From Gemmatimonadota bacterium (lineage in GTDB: Bacteria; JBHIER01; G020348925): 64,000 nucleotides of DNA. Numbering within the stretch: the stretch's first letter is position 1; every line of letters begins with the position of its first letter. A model generated the notes under the pieces. The model was not told the origin of the DNA. It saw only the letters and a program-made list of their open reading frames with translations, and did not search any database. A program made the translations under genes and the position numbers. The DNA lies in assembly GCA_020348925.1 (NCBI GenBank), contig CP070758.1, positions 2,357,782 through 2,421,781 on the forward strand. Direction: 5' to 3'. Below are positions 8,979 to 15,678 of the stretch, piece by piece.

Positions 8979-9209
8979 ATGCCAATTTTTGAATTTGAAT
9001 GCAAACGGTGTGGAAAGCAGTTCGAGGAATTGATCTTGAGCCAGGCCGATGAAAAAGCTCTGATGTGCCCCAAGTGCAGCAGCAAGGGCATCACAAAGCT
9101 CTTCTCAGCCTTTGGTTTCAAAGCGGGTTCTCGAGTGGTCACTTCGCTTTCAGGCACTGCTGGGTCGTGTACCGCGTGTACGGCAAAAAGCTGTGCCACG
9201 TGTCATTAA
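8979..9209 (+). CDS. FmdB-family zinc ribbon protein
   Basis: A 76-residue small zinc ribbon protein. It starts with the family signature MPIFEFECKRCG, followed by CPKCSS, giving a four-cysteine zinc site. The function of the FmdB family is not settled; it is often found near stress or envelope genes. The C-terminus is unusual, ending in a second cysteine-rich cluster (SCTACTAKSCATCH) that could bind another metal. It starts 13 bp after sppA, so it is almost certainly co-transcribed. Confidence 0.85.
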   Translation: MPIFEFECKRCGKQFEELILSQADEKALMCPKCSSKGITKLFSAFGFKAGSRVVTSLSGTAGSCTACTAKSCATCH

Positions 9210-9242
9210 ACAGTTCATGGCTTTTCCGAAAGGGGGTTGGAT

Positions 9243-9527
9243 ATGACGAAAGCCGATATTGTGAACGAAATAGCAGATCAAACCGGTCTGACGAAGACGG
9301 ATACTGCCCTGGTCGTTGAAGGCATGCTGAAATCGATTTCGAATGCTCTTGTCAACGGCAAGAATATCGAAATCAGGGGATTTGGGCGCTTTAAGGTGAA
9401 GCAGAGAGCCCCTCGGACGGCCCGCAATCCGAGGACAGGTGATGCCGTTCCCATCCCAGCGCGGAAAGTACCGATCTGGCAACCCTCTGATGAGTTGAAG
9501 GAACGAGTTTCAAGGACGGGTTTTTAA
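9243..9527 (+). CDS. hup: HU/IHF family nucleoid DNA-binding protein
   Basis: A 94-residue histone-like protein that bends and compacts DNA as a dimer. It shows the conserved N-terminal helices (TKADIVNEIADQTG), the GFGRFKVKQRAPRTARNPRTG segment leading into the beta-arm, and the proline-containing arm tip (NPRTGDAVPIP). The end (ELKERVSRTGF) is typical of the C-terminal helix. ATG 9243 is preferred over TTG 9237, because AAAGGGGG at 9229-9236 is correctly spaced from the ATG. HU and IHF subunits cannot be separated reliably from one sequence. Confidence 0.92.
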   Translation: MTKADIVNEIADQTGLTKTDTALVVEGMLKSISNALVNGKNIEIRGFGRFKVKQRAPRTARNPRTGDAVPIPARKVPIWQPSDELKERVSRTGF

Positions 9528-9609
9528 TTCTTTCGATTAAATCCCCGAGAATAAATTTGAAGAGAACGTTATGTGTGGTCGTGGAAGACCATAAAGGGAG
9601 GTGATGTAT

Positions 9610-9705
9610 TTGCCGAGTGGAAAAAAGAGAAAACGCCATAAGATTGCCACTCATAAAAGAAAAAAGCGATTGAAAGCAGACCGCCATAAAAAGAAGAAAA
9701 GATGA
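9610..9705 (+). CDS. 31-residue basic protein, COX24/AURKAIP1-like (small ribosomal-type protein)
   Basis: A very small, highly basic protein reading MPSGKKRKRHKIATHKR at its start and ending HKKKKR; about two thirds of the residues are Lys, Arg or His. This matches the bacterial COX24/AURKAIP1-like family of tiny proteins, which in some phyla are ribosomal subunits (bS22 in actinobacteria is a relative in type). It begins with TTG at 9610. A long Shine-Dalgarno sequence, GGGAGGTGAT (9596-9605), lies at the right distance from TTG but overlaps the in-frame ATG at 9604, so the TTG is preferred. The stop overlaps the next gene's ATG by 4 bp. Confidence 0.8.
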   Translation: MPSGKKRKRHKIATHKRKKRLKADRHKKKKR

Positions 9706-10178
9706 CCATTGGAGTTGTTTCGGATACCCACATTCCAGTGCGGGTTTCCCAGCTTCCCGAGGCTCTGGTGCGAGCCTTCAGAAAAGTTGATATTATTATG
9801 CATGCCGGGGACTTCGTCTCATTCGAAGCGTATGAGGCGTTGCGACAATTATCCCGACTGGAAGCTGTCGCTGGAAATATGGATGATTCAGAACTCGTCA
9901 GTCTGTTGCCGTCCAAGAAAGAGATTGCGGTTGATGGGTTGACCATCGGGTTGATACATGGTTGGGGTGGTCCTGCCGATCTCCCGGGTAGAATGCGTGC
10001 GCAGTTCAGCAGCGATATTGACTGCATTGTCTTCGGTCACTCGCACGTGCCGTACACCAGAAAGGAAGGCCAGACACTGCTCTTCAACCCCGGCAGCCCC
10101 GTGTTCAGTCCCAATCAGACGTTCGGCCTGTTGATGGTGGAGAACGGCGTGATCTCGGGAGAGATTATCCCCTGCTGA
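9702..10178 (+). CDS. YfcE/MJ0936-type metallophosphoesterase
   Basis: A 158-residue compact phosphodiesterase of the calcineurin-like superfamily. All metal-binding motifs are visible: SDTHIP (D-x-H), HAGDF (GD), GNMD (GN.[DE], where D replaces the common H), LIHGWG (GH-like), and GHSHVPYT (GHTH). It ends with the family's FNPGSP. Members hydrolyse model phosphodiesters with Mn2+; physiological substrates are unknown. Its ATG overlaps the stop of the 31-residue basic protein. Confidence 0.88.
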   Translation: MTIGVVSDTHIPVRVSQLPEALVRAFRKVDIIMHAGDFVSFEAYEALRQLSRLEAVAGNMDDSELVSLLPSKKEIAVDGLTIGLIHGWGGPADLPGRMRAQFSSDIDCIVFGHSHVPYTRKEGQTLLFNPGSPVFSPNQTFGLLMVENGVISGEIIPC

Positions 10179-10187
10179 GAGAGAGAC

Positions 10188-10424
10188 ATGGCCTATTTTA
10201 TCGTCAAACTGCTCAATGTTTACATAATTGTTATCCTTATCCGGGTTGTTCTCTCGTGGGTACGCCCGAATCCCTACAACCCCTTTGTCCAGGTGATCTA
10301 CAAACTGACCGAACCGGTATTGGCACCCATTCGACGAATCGTTCCACCCTTCGGAGGCACGATCGACGTCTCTCCGATCATTCTTTTCATCATTATCTAT
10401 GTGATCATCAGTATTCTCGTGTGA
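10188..10424 (+). CDS. YggT family integral membrane protein
   Basis: A 78-residue inner-membrane protein with two hydrophobic helices (about residues 3-20 and 55-76) flanking the family signature SWVRPNPYNPFVQ and YKLTEPVLAPIRRIVPP. YggT proteins are linked to osmotic tolerance and cell division in different bacteria. It lies 9 bp after the phosphoesterase gene with a GAGAGA ribosome binding site. Confidence 0.9.
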   Translation: MAYFIVKLLNVYIIVILIRVVLSWVRPNPYNPFVQVIYKLTEPVLAPIRRIVPPFGGTIDVSPIILFIIIYVIISILV

Positions 10425-10443
10425 GGTTGAAAGAGATCTCGAA

Positions 10444-10863
10444 ATGAAATGGAAAAAAGTTGAGGGCGGATACCTTGTTCGCCTGGAACGAGGAGAGGAC
10501 GTCCTCGGTACATTGACCGAATTTGTCGGACGACGGGATATCAAGAGTGGGACAATTCAGGGCCTCGGTGCAATCAAAGACCTTGTATTGGGCATCTTTG
10601 ATCCTGAGAAAAAAGAGTACATAAAGCGGACCTTCGAAGAAGATCTGGAGCTGGGCAATCTGACTGGAAACATCTCCATCCTTGACGGGAAACCACTCCT
10701 GCATTGTCACGTCACAGCAGCCGGTACAGACCTGAAGGCCTATACCGGACACCTCTTTTCGGCCACCGTCTCGGTTACGGGCGAGTTTGTGATCACCCCT
10801 TTTGCCGAAGAGATCACCCGCGCTCCGGATGAAGACGTCGGATTGAATCTGTTGGATTTGTAA
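10444..10863 (+). CDS. PPC domain-containing DNA-binding protein (DUF296)
   Basis: A 139-residue protein consisting of one PPC/DUF296 domain. Typical features are the LERGEDVLGTL start, the SGTIQGLGA turn, and the metal-site histidines in LHCHVTAAGTDLKAYTGHL. Bacterial PPC proteins form trimers and bind a metal; the fold is shared with plant AT-hook regulators, but no AT hook is present, so DNA binding is uncertain. It closes the sppA-led gene cluster. Confidence 0.85.
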   Translation: MKWKKVEGGYLVRLERGEDVLGTLTEFVGRRDIKSGTIQGLGAIKDLVLGIFDPEKKEYIKRTFEEDLELGNLTGNISILDGKPLLHCHVTAAGTDLKAYTGHLFSATVSVTGEFVITPFAEEITRAPDEDVGLNLLDL

Positions 10864-11002
10864 AATAGTAATCCTTCTCTCTCTCACTCTTTTCCACTTC
10901 ATTACTTTAGCGTTTTGACAGTTTACTTAATAAGCCCCTACACCATTTAAATAAATCTTCCGATAGAAATCCCCTCGGAACGGGACCGTTTTGTGCTTCT
11001 TC

Positions 11003-11125
11003 TGCAAAGATTGAAGATTAAAGATGCGACACCGGGTGCTCTGTTATACCCCTGCTTCCTACTCCTTAACTCTATATTTAACACCCCAGCACCCCTGCAC
11101 CTCTGCTCATCCGCATTCTCACTAC
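11003..11125. repeat. Degenerate 7-bp-phased intergenic repeat array
   Basis: Most of the gene-free stretch 10864-11148 is low-complexity DNA that falls into 7-bp units, for example CACCCCA, GCACCCC, TGCACCT and CTGCTCA around 11080-11110. It shares word groups (GATTAAAGATGCGAC; CACCTCTGCTC) with the larger array at 11770-12125. No coding potential, and no inverted-repeat ends typical of mobile elements. Confidence 0.65.
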
Positions 11126-11148
11126 CGATCTCCAATAATAGTTTCGTA

Positions 11149-11177
11149 TTGACAATCACATCTCAAAGTGATAGATT
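11149..11177 (+). promoter_or_regulatory. Promoter of hicBA
   Basis: TTGACA (11149-11154) and TAGATT (11172-11177) with a 17-bp spacer, 45 bp upstream of the hicB start. The predicted start point falls inside the inverted repeat at 11180-11198. Confidence 0.7.
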
Positions 11178-11179
11178 TG

Positions 11180-11198
11180 AATTGAGTTACGTTCAATT
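11180..11198. promoter_or_regulatory. Palindrome at the hicBA start point, possible HicB operator
   Basis: AATTGA (11180-11185) and TCAATT (11193-11198) form a perfect inverted repeat with a 7-bp centre, three bases downstream of the -10 box. Antitoxins of this type usually repress their own operon by binding such a site. This role is inferred from position only. Confidence 0.45.
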
Positions 11199-11222
11199 AG
11201 TACAAAAGGAGGTGTTTTAAAA

Positions 11223-11456
11223 GTGGACAAGTTCTCAGTCCAGGTAATTGTTGAACAAGATGAAGATGGCCGCTACATTGCTTCGTGTCCCAGCTTGCAG
11301 GGATGCCACTCGCAGGGAGATACCTTTGAGGAAGTGCTGGAAAATGTTAAGGATGTCATAGCAATGTGTTTAGAGGAGTTGAAGAAGGAAAATAAAGCTC
11401 TCGACCTTCGATATCCAGAAGTGATAGCCATCAAACATCTTGAAGTTGCAATATGA
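11223..11456 (+). CDS. hicB: HicB-type antitoxin
   Basis: A 77-residue antitoxin of the HicAB type II toxin-antitoxin system. It has the partial RNase H-like HicB fold signature: FSVQVIVEQDEDGRYIASCPSLQGCHSQGDTFEEVLENVKD split across two strands and a helix, ending in a short tail. There is no separate C-terminal helix-turn-helix, so DNA binding would rely on a short N-terminal or ribbon element. It begins with GTG, 13 bases after an AAAGGAGG ribosome binding site. It overlaps hicA by 4 bp. The order antitoxin-toxin is the reverse of the E. coli hicAB operon but common elsewhere. Confidence 0.88.
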   Translation: MDKFSVQVIVEQDEDGRYIASCPSLQGCHSQGDTFEEVLENVKDVIAMCLEELKKENKALDLRYPEVIAIKHLEVAI

Positions 11457-11686
11457 CTGAAAGCAAAATTCCGATCCTCAAGCCGGATCAACTCATCCGG
11501 GCTTTAGAGAAATTAGGGTTTAGCCGCACACGAAAGTCAAGAAGCGGGTACCTCAGGTATTGCCATCCAGATGGAAGGAGAACGACAGTCCCTGCTCATA
11601 AAGGCAAAACGATAAGCAGAGGATTGCTAAGAAAGATAATACGCGACGTCGATATATCATTTGAAGAGTTGAAAGATTTGCTTTAG
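11453..11686 (+). CDS. hicA: HicA-type toxin with altered active site
   Basis: A 77-residue dsRBD-fold mRNA interferase-like toxin. It matches the family along its length: LIRALEKLGF, then RYCHPDGRRTTVPAHKGKTISRGLLRKIIRD. The catalytic His of HicA normally sits in a G-S-H motif four to five residues before the HPDGR segment. Here that stretch reads RSGYLRYCHPDGR, so the His position is a Tyr (codon TAC; one transition from CAC). The gene is otherwise intact and overlaps hicB. It may therefore be a weakened or inactive toxin kept with its antitoxin. Confidence 0.85.
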   Translation: MTESKIPILKPDQLIRALEKLGFSRTRKSRSGYLRYCHPDGRRTTVPAHKGKTISRGLLRKIIRDVDISFEELKDLL

Positions 11687-11769
11687 AGGATAAATACCCA
11701 AGTCCAAATAGATTCACTCAATCGTTCCCACTGACCACAGACCTCTATCCAATGGTCTTTTCGATATTG

Positions 11770-12125
11770 TAACTCTTTCCGTCTTTCGTCCTCCGTATTC
11801 CGTTTTCCAGTTTCCCTTTGTTTAGCTCTTGCTTCTCACCTCTGAATTCTGACCTCTATGTTAGCGACCCCTGCACCTCTGCTCCTCCGCACCCCAGCAC
11901 TCTTGCACCTTGATAGATCTCATTAAAATTGATAGTAAAGATTAAAGATCAAAGATGCGACCCCTACGGCGACGACCCCTACGGCGACCCCTATGGCAAA
12001 GATTAAAAGTCAAAGATGCGACCCCGTCGGCAGCGCCCTGCTGCTCTGCTCCTCCGCACCCAAGCACTCATGCGCCTCGACTGATCCTATTGAAGTCTAT
12101 AGCTAAGATTAAAGATACGACTCCA
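11770..12125. repeat. Large degenerate 7-bp-phased repeat array
   Basis: The 750-bp gap between hicA and the aminotransferase promoter is mostly phased heptamers. From 11773 to 11912 twenty successive 7-mers keep register, most ending in C (CGTATTC, CAGTTTC, TGAATTC, TGACCTC). From 11937 a second block alternates GATTAAAGAT-type words with a GACCCCTACGGC motif repeated in tandem near 11960-11996. No open reading frame with coding character is present. The remaining parts (11687-11769, 12126-12352) show nothing I can assign. Confidence 0.7.
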
Positions 12126-12352
12126 TTGTGCATCATATATTACTGCTGTCAAGAAAAATTTTATGTCGTGAAGAAATCGTCGGGTTGAAGATTCGAGTGT
12201 TAAAATGAGAGGACATTGCGGTACTTTATTGTCATTCGGTCATCCTTTTTTCGAAACAGGAACATCTCATCGTCATATGCCCGCTGCTCGTCAGACGTGA
12301 CACGTGGTGACCGGGATTCAGAGAGGAAGAAGAAACAGGGGGGAGTTTATTC

Positions 12353-12381
12353 TTGACACGGGTATACCCAATACGTATTTT
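12353..12381 (+). promoter_or_regulatory. Sigma-70-type promoter of the aminotransferase gene
   Basis: TTGACA (12353-12358) and TATTTT (12376-12381) with a 17-bp spacer, 56 bp upstream of the ATG at 12438. Confidence 0.72.
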
Positions 12382-12437
12382 TCAGACCAAGATTTATGCA
12401 AATTCTGTCTGTGTATTTGGAATTATGAGGAATTTTT

Positions 12438-13577
12438 ATGATCTCATCGCGAGCTGAGAACATCCCCTCTTTTCTTGTCATGGATATTTTGGAGGCCGCT
12501 CAGGAGCTGGAGCGGGCGGGGGAGGATATCGTGCACCTTGAGATAGGGGAGCCGGACTTCGGAGCGCCGGAATACGTGGTTGAAGCCGCAGCAAGAGCGC
12601 TCAGGGAGGGCAAGACGAGGTATACCCATTGTCAGGGTATCATCGAGCTGAGGGAGGCCATCTGCGACCATTATTTCAAGAATTATAACGTTGCGATTAA
12701 TCCGGATCGGGTCTTCGTCAACTCCGGCTCGAGCCCGGCCATGTTCAGCGTCTTCGGCGTCCTTCTCGATCCCGGTGATGAGGTCATCCTGACCAATCCG
12801 CATTATGCTTGCTATCCGAGCATCTTCTCTTTCCTCGGGGGCCGGCCGATGTATTTGAATCTGAGGGGAGAAGAGGGTTTCCGCTACCGGGTCGAAGACG
12901 TGAAGGGTCTTCTCACGCCGAAGACGAAGGCGATCCTGATCAATTCCCCGGCCAACCCCACCGGGATCGTCATAAAGAAAGAGGACCTCGAAACATTGGC
13001 CCGAGGCGAACACGGCTTCATCATCTCCGATGAGATCTATCACGGACTTGTCTACGAGGGGCAGGCCCACTCCATTCTCGAATTCACGGACAGGGCCTTC
13101 GTTCTCAACGGGTTTTCCAAAGTTTACGGCATGACGGGCTGGCGCTTGGGGTACACCATCGTGCCGCAGGAATTCATCCGGCCCATGCAGAAGGTGCAGC
13201 AGAATTTCTTCATCTCAGCCAACGCCTTTGTCCAATGGGCAGGAGTGGCGGCACTCACAGGGCCGCAGGATCATATCGGGCAACACGTGACGGAGTACGA
13301 TAAGAGACGCCGGTTCCTCATCCAGCGATTGCGGGAGATCGGCTTCGGGATCGGGTCGGAGCCCACCGGGGCCTTTTATGTTCTGGCCGACGCGCATCGG
13401 TTCGGTTCCGATTCCCACAAGCTGGCCTTCGAGCTTCTGGGCCGTGCAAAGGTGGGTGCAACGCCGGGCATCGACTTCGGATCCAAGGCCGAGGGGTTCT
13501 TGAGATTCTCCTATTCCAACGCGTTGGACAATATCGCTGAGGGCATGGACAGGTTGGAGAGGTATTTGCAGGGGTGA
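12438..13577 (+). CDS. Pyridoxal-phosphate aminotransferase, class I/II (aspartate aminotransferase-like)
   Basis: A 379-residue fold-type I PLP enzyme transferring amino groups between an amino acid and a 2-oxo acid. Visible motifs are LEIGEPDFGAPEYV near the N-terminus, NPHYACYPS, the NSPANPTG loop, SDEIYHGLVYEG (Asp and Tyr contacting PLP), the Schiff-base lysine K228 in NGFSKVYGMTGWRLGY, and a C-terminal RFSYSNALDNI carrying the carboxylate-binding Arg. The specific substrate cannot be named; aspartate, alanine and aromatic enzymes share these motifs. It has its own promoter and is followed by a repeat element rather than a tightly linked gene. Confidence 0.92.
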   Translation: MISSRAENIPSFLVMDILEAAQELERAGEDIVHLEIGEPDFGAPEYVVEAAARALREGKTRYTHCQGIIELREAICDHYFKNYNVAINPDRVFVNSGSSPAMFSVFGVLLDPGDEVILTNPHYACYPSIFSFLGGRPMYLNLRGEEGFRYRVEDVKGLLTPKTKAILINSPANPTGIVIKKEDLETLARGEHGFIISDEIYHGLVYEGQAHSILEFTDRAFVLNGFSKVYGMTGWRLGYTIVPQEFIRPMQKVQQNFFISANAFVQWAGVAALTGPQDHIGQHVTEYDKRRRFLIQRLREIGFGIGSEPTGAFYVLADAHRFGSDSHKLAFELLGRAKVGATPGIDFGSKAEGFLRFSYSNALDNIAEGMDRLERYLQG

Positions 13578-13620
13578 TACCGGACGTGTGTGATATTCCG
13601 GAGGCCGTTTTCTGCTGTGC

Positions 13621-13731
13621 CTGTCATTTCGAGGACCGAAGCCGGAGGCAAGGATGGCTGAGGAGCGAAAAATCTGTTTCCGTCGAAGAGCTGGATTCCG
13701 CGATTCGGCCTCGCCTCACTCTGAATGACAG
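13621..13731. repeat. Intergenic inverted-repeat element upstream of purD
   Basis: Ends CTGTCATT (13621-13628) and AATGACAG (13724-13731) are perfect inverted repeats; the interior has GAGGA-CGAA and TTCGGCCTCG blocks that pair imperfectly. It belongs to the type of non-coding palindromic repeat seen between genes in many environmental genomes (consensus near TCATT.CGAGGAGCGAA). A related element lies at 15063-15160 and a decayed one near 30550-30600. Confidence 0.6.
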
Positions 13732-13776
13732 GGAGGTCGAACCAGAGTGAACAGGTTCTACTGAAGGAGCAATTCA

Positions 13777-15045
13777 ATGAAAGTACTGGTTGTCGGAGGG
13801 GGGGGGCGCGAGCATACGCTCGTGTGGAAGATCAATCAGAGTCCGCTGGTGGACGCCATATACTGCGCACCGGGGAACGGCGGGATCGCCCGACTGGCTG
13901 AGTGTGTGCCCATCAAGGACGATGACATCGGATCCCTCGTCGATTTCGCCAAGAGTGAGGCCATCGGTCTGACGGTCGTCGGCCCGGAGCTGCCGCTCAC
14001 TCTGGGTATCGTCGATGCCTTTCACAAGGAGGGCTTGAAGATATTCGGCCCTTCGAAGGAAGCGGCCCAGATCGAGGGGAGTAAAGTTTTTTGTAAGAAT
14101 ATTCTCTTCAAATACGGCATACCGACGGGTGCCGCTGAAATTTTCGATGACAGAGACGAAGCCGTTGCCTATGTCAAAGGTCAGGAGACGCCCATCGTGG
14201 TCAAGGCCGATGGGTTGGCTGCGGGCAAAGGCGTCATTCTCGCGGATAGCCAGGAGGAGGCCCTGGCCGCAGTTGATCTGATCATGATCGAGCGCGCCTT
14301 CGGCGATGCCGGGGAGCGAATCTTGATCGAGGAGTGTTTGACAGGCCAGGAAGCTTCGATATTGGCTCTGACTGATGGGGAGACGATTGTCCCCCTGGTG
14401 CCGTCGCAGGATCATAAGCGTGCCTATGATCACGATGCGGGGCCGAACACAGGGGGCATGGGCGCCTATGCACCTGTGCCTGCCATGAATGAGCGGTTGC
14501 TGAGACAGATCTACGATGACATATTGGAGCCCACAATTATGGGTTTGGCGGAGGAGGACATCACATACAGAGGTGTCCTCTACGCCGGCCTGATGCTGAC
14601 CCCGGAGGGACCGAAGGTCCTTGAGTTCAATTGCCGGTTCGGCGACCCGGAGACACAGGTCGTCTTGCCCCTGTATAAGGGCGACGTGGTCGAGGCGATG
14701 CTGGCCGTGGAGGAGGGGCGGCTGGGTACGGTCGGGGTCGGCACGGATCGGGGTGCTGCCGTGTGCGTCGTGCTGGCCTCGGGCGGCTATCCCGGGTCGT
14801 ACCGAAAGGGAAAAGAGATCCGCGGTCTCGAGGCGCTGGATGGGCTGGATGATGTTGTCGCCTTTCATGCCGGCACAACAATGTCCGATGGCAAACTATG
14901 CACCGCTGGCGGTCGGGTCCTCGGTGTGACCGCTTTTGCGAACGATATTCAAAGAGCGATTGACCGCGTCTATGAGGCCGTTGACATCGTCACCTTCGAT
15001 GGTATGCACTACCGGAAGGATATCGGTCGTCGGGCGTTGGGGTAA
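13777..15045 (+). CDS. purD: Phosphoribosylamine-glycine ligase
   Basis: PurD catalyses the second step of purine synthesis, joining glycine to 5-phosphoribosylamine with ATP. The 422-residue product has the standard length and layout. The N-terminal domain starts VLVVGGGGREHTL and contains VGPELPL. The ATP-grasp domain follows with SKVFCKN, VVKADGLAAGKGV, EECLTGQEAS, DHKRAYDHDAGPNTGGMGAYAP and the metal site EFNCRFGDPETQ. A C-terminal barrel-like domain follows. A GAAGGAG ribosome binding site lies 7 bases upstream of the ATG. It is separated from purE by 171 bp that hold an inverted-repeat element. Confidence 0.97.
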   Translation: MKVLVVGGGGREHTLVWKINQSPLVDAIYCAPGNGGIARLAECVPIKDDDIGSLVDFAKSEAIGLTVVGPELPLTLGIVDAFHKEGLKIFGPSKEAAQIEGSKVFCKNILFKYGIPTGAAEIFDDRDEAVAYVKGQETPIVVKADGLAAGKGVILADSQEEALAAVDLIMIERAFGDAGERILIEECLTGQEASILALTDGETIVPLVPSQDHKRAYDHDAGPNTGGMGAYAPVPAMNERLLRQIYDDILEPTIMGLAEEDITYRGVLYAGLMLTPEGPKVLEFNCRFGDPETQVVLPLYKGDVVEAMLAVEEGRLGTVGVGTDRGAAVCVVLASGGYPGSYRKGKEIRGLEALDGLDDVVAFHAGTTMSDGKLCTAGGRVLGVTAFANDIQRAIDRVYEAVDIVTFDGMHYRKDIGRRALG

Positions 15046-15062
15046 AAATGAGAGTAAATCCG

Positions 15063-15160
15063 CATTGCGAGGAATCCCGCACTTCTGTACGGGATGAGGA
15101 AGCAATCTTTCACCAATATTAGGAGAGGTTGCTTTACTTCACTGTGTGAGGTTCGCAATG
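15063..15160. repeat. Intergenic inverted-repeat element between purD and purE
   Basis: CATTGCGA (15063-15070) and TCGCAATG (15153-15160) form perfect inverted ends. Inside are a second pair (AGCAATCT with AGGTTGCT, one mismatch) and a small hairpin ATCCCG...CGGGAT. It resembles the CATTGCGAGGAGCGAAG class of palindromic intergenic repeats and could fold as a cruciform or RNA hairpin. Confidence 0.6.
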
Positions 15161-15216
15161 AGGGGAGAGCGATTTAAGATGTGGACTGAATTGAAAAATT
15201 GAAGGAGAAAGCAATC

Positions 15217-15678
15217 ATGGCCAAACCAGTTGTAGGGATCATCATGGGCAGTGAATCGGACCGGGAGGTCATGAGTGAGGCGGCGAAGCTGCTCGATCAC
15301 CTCGGAATTTCCCACGAGACGGTGGTCTCATCGGCCCACAGAAACCCGGAGAAGACGAGGGCGTATGCCCAGTCGGCCGTGGGTCGCGGGCTGAAGGTCA
15401 TCATAGCCGGAGCCGGGATGGCGGCCCATCTGGCCGGCGTCGTGGCGTCCGGAACGGAGTTGCCCGTTATCGGAGTGCCCCTGGCGGGTTCGGCCCTGAG
15501 CGGGGTCGATGCCCTGTACTCCATGGTCCAGATGCCGGCCGGCGTCCCGGTGGGAACCATGGCCATTGGCAGGGCCGGTGCCAAGAATGCGGCCCTCTTC
15601 GCTGCCCGGATGTTGGCCCTGACGGATGAAGAGGTAGCCCGTAAATTGAAACAGTTCAGGGAAGAGATGGCGAAATGA
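15217..15678 (+). CDS. purE: 5-(carboxyamino)imidazole ribonucleotide mutase
   Basis: PurE converts N5-CAIR to CAIR in purine synthesis. The 153-residue product carries the nucleotide-binding IIMGSESDREVM, the SAHRNPEKT motif with the catalytic His, GAGMAAHLAGVVA, and TMAIGRAGAKNAALFAARML. Length and SAHRNP match the class I bacterial enzyme, which works together with PurK; purK is not in the window. Start ATG 15217 follows AAGGAG at 15202-15207; a TTG at 15199 would overlap that site. The end overlaps the CDF transporter by 4 bp. Confidence 0.96.
   Translation: MAKPVVGIIMGSESDREVMSEAAKLLDHLGISHETVVSSAHRNPEKTRAYAQSAVGRGLKVIIAGAGMAAHLAGVVASGTELPVIGVPLAGSALSGVDALYSMVQMPAGVPVGTMAIGRAGAKNAALFAARMLALTDEEVARKLKQFREEMAK

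Noticed and set aside
11770-12125. Possible CRISPR array
   Set aside because: The 7-bp units are degenerate and continuous; there is no conserved 25-40 bp repeat with unique spacers and no cas gene.
13774-14868. 364-codon open frame on the minus strand opposite purD
   Set aside because: purD is complete with all motifs on the plus strand; the antisense frame has no recognisable motif and mirrors its codon bias.
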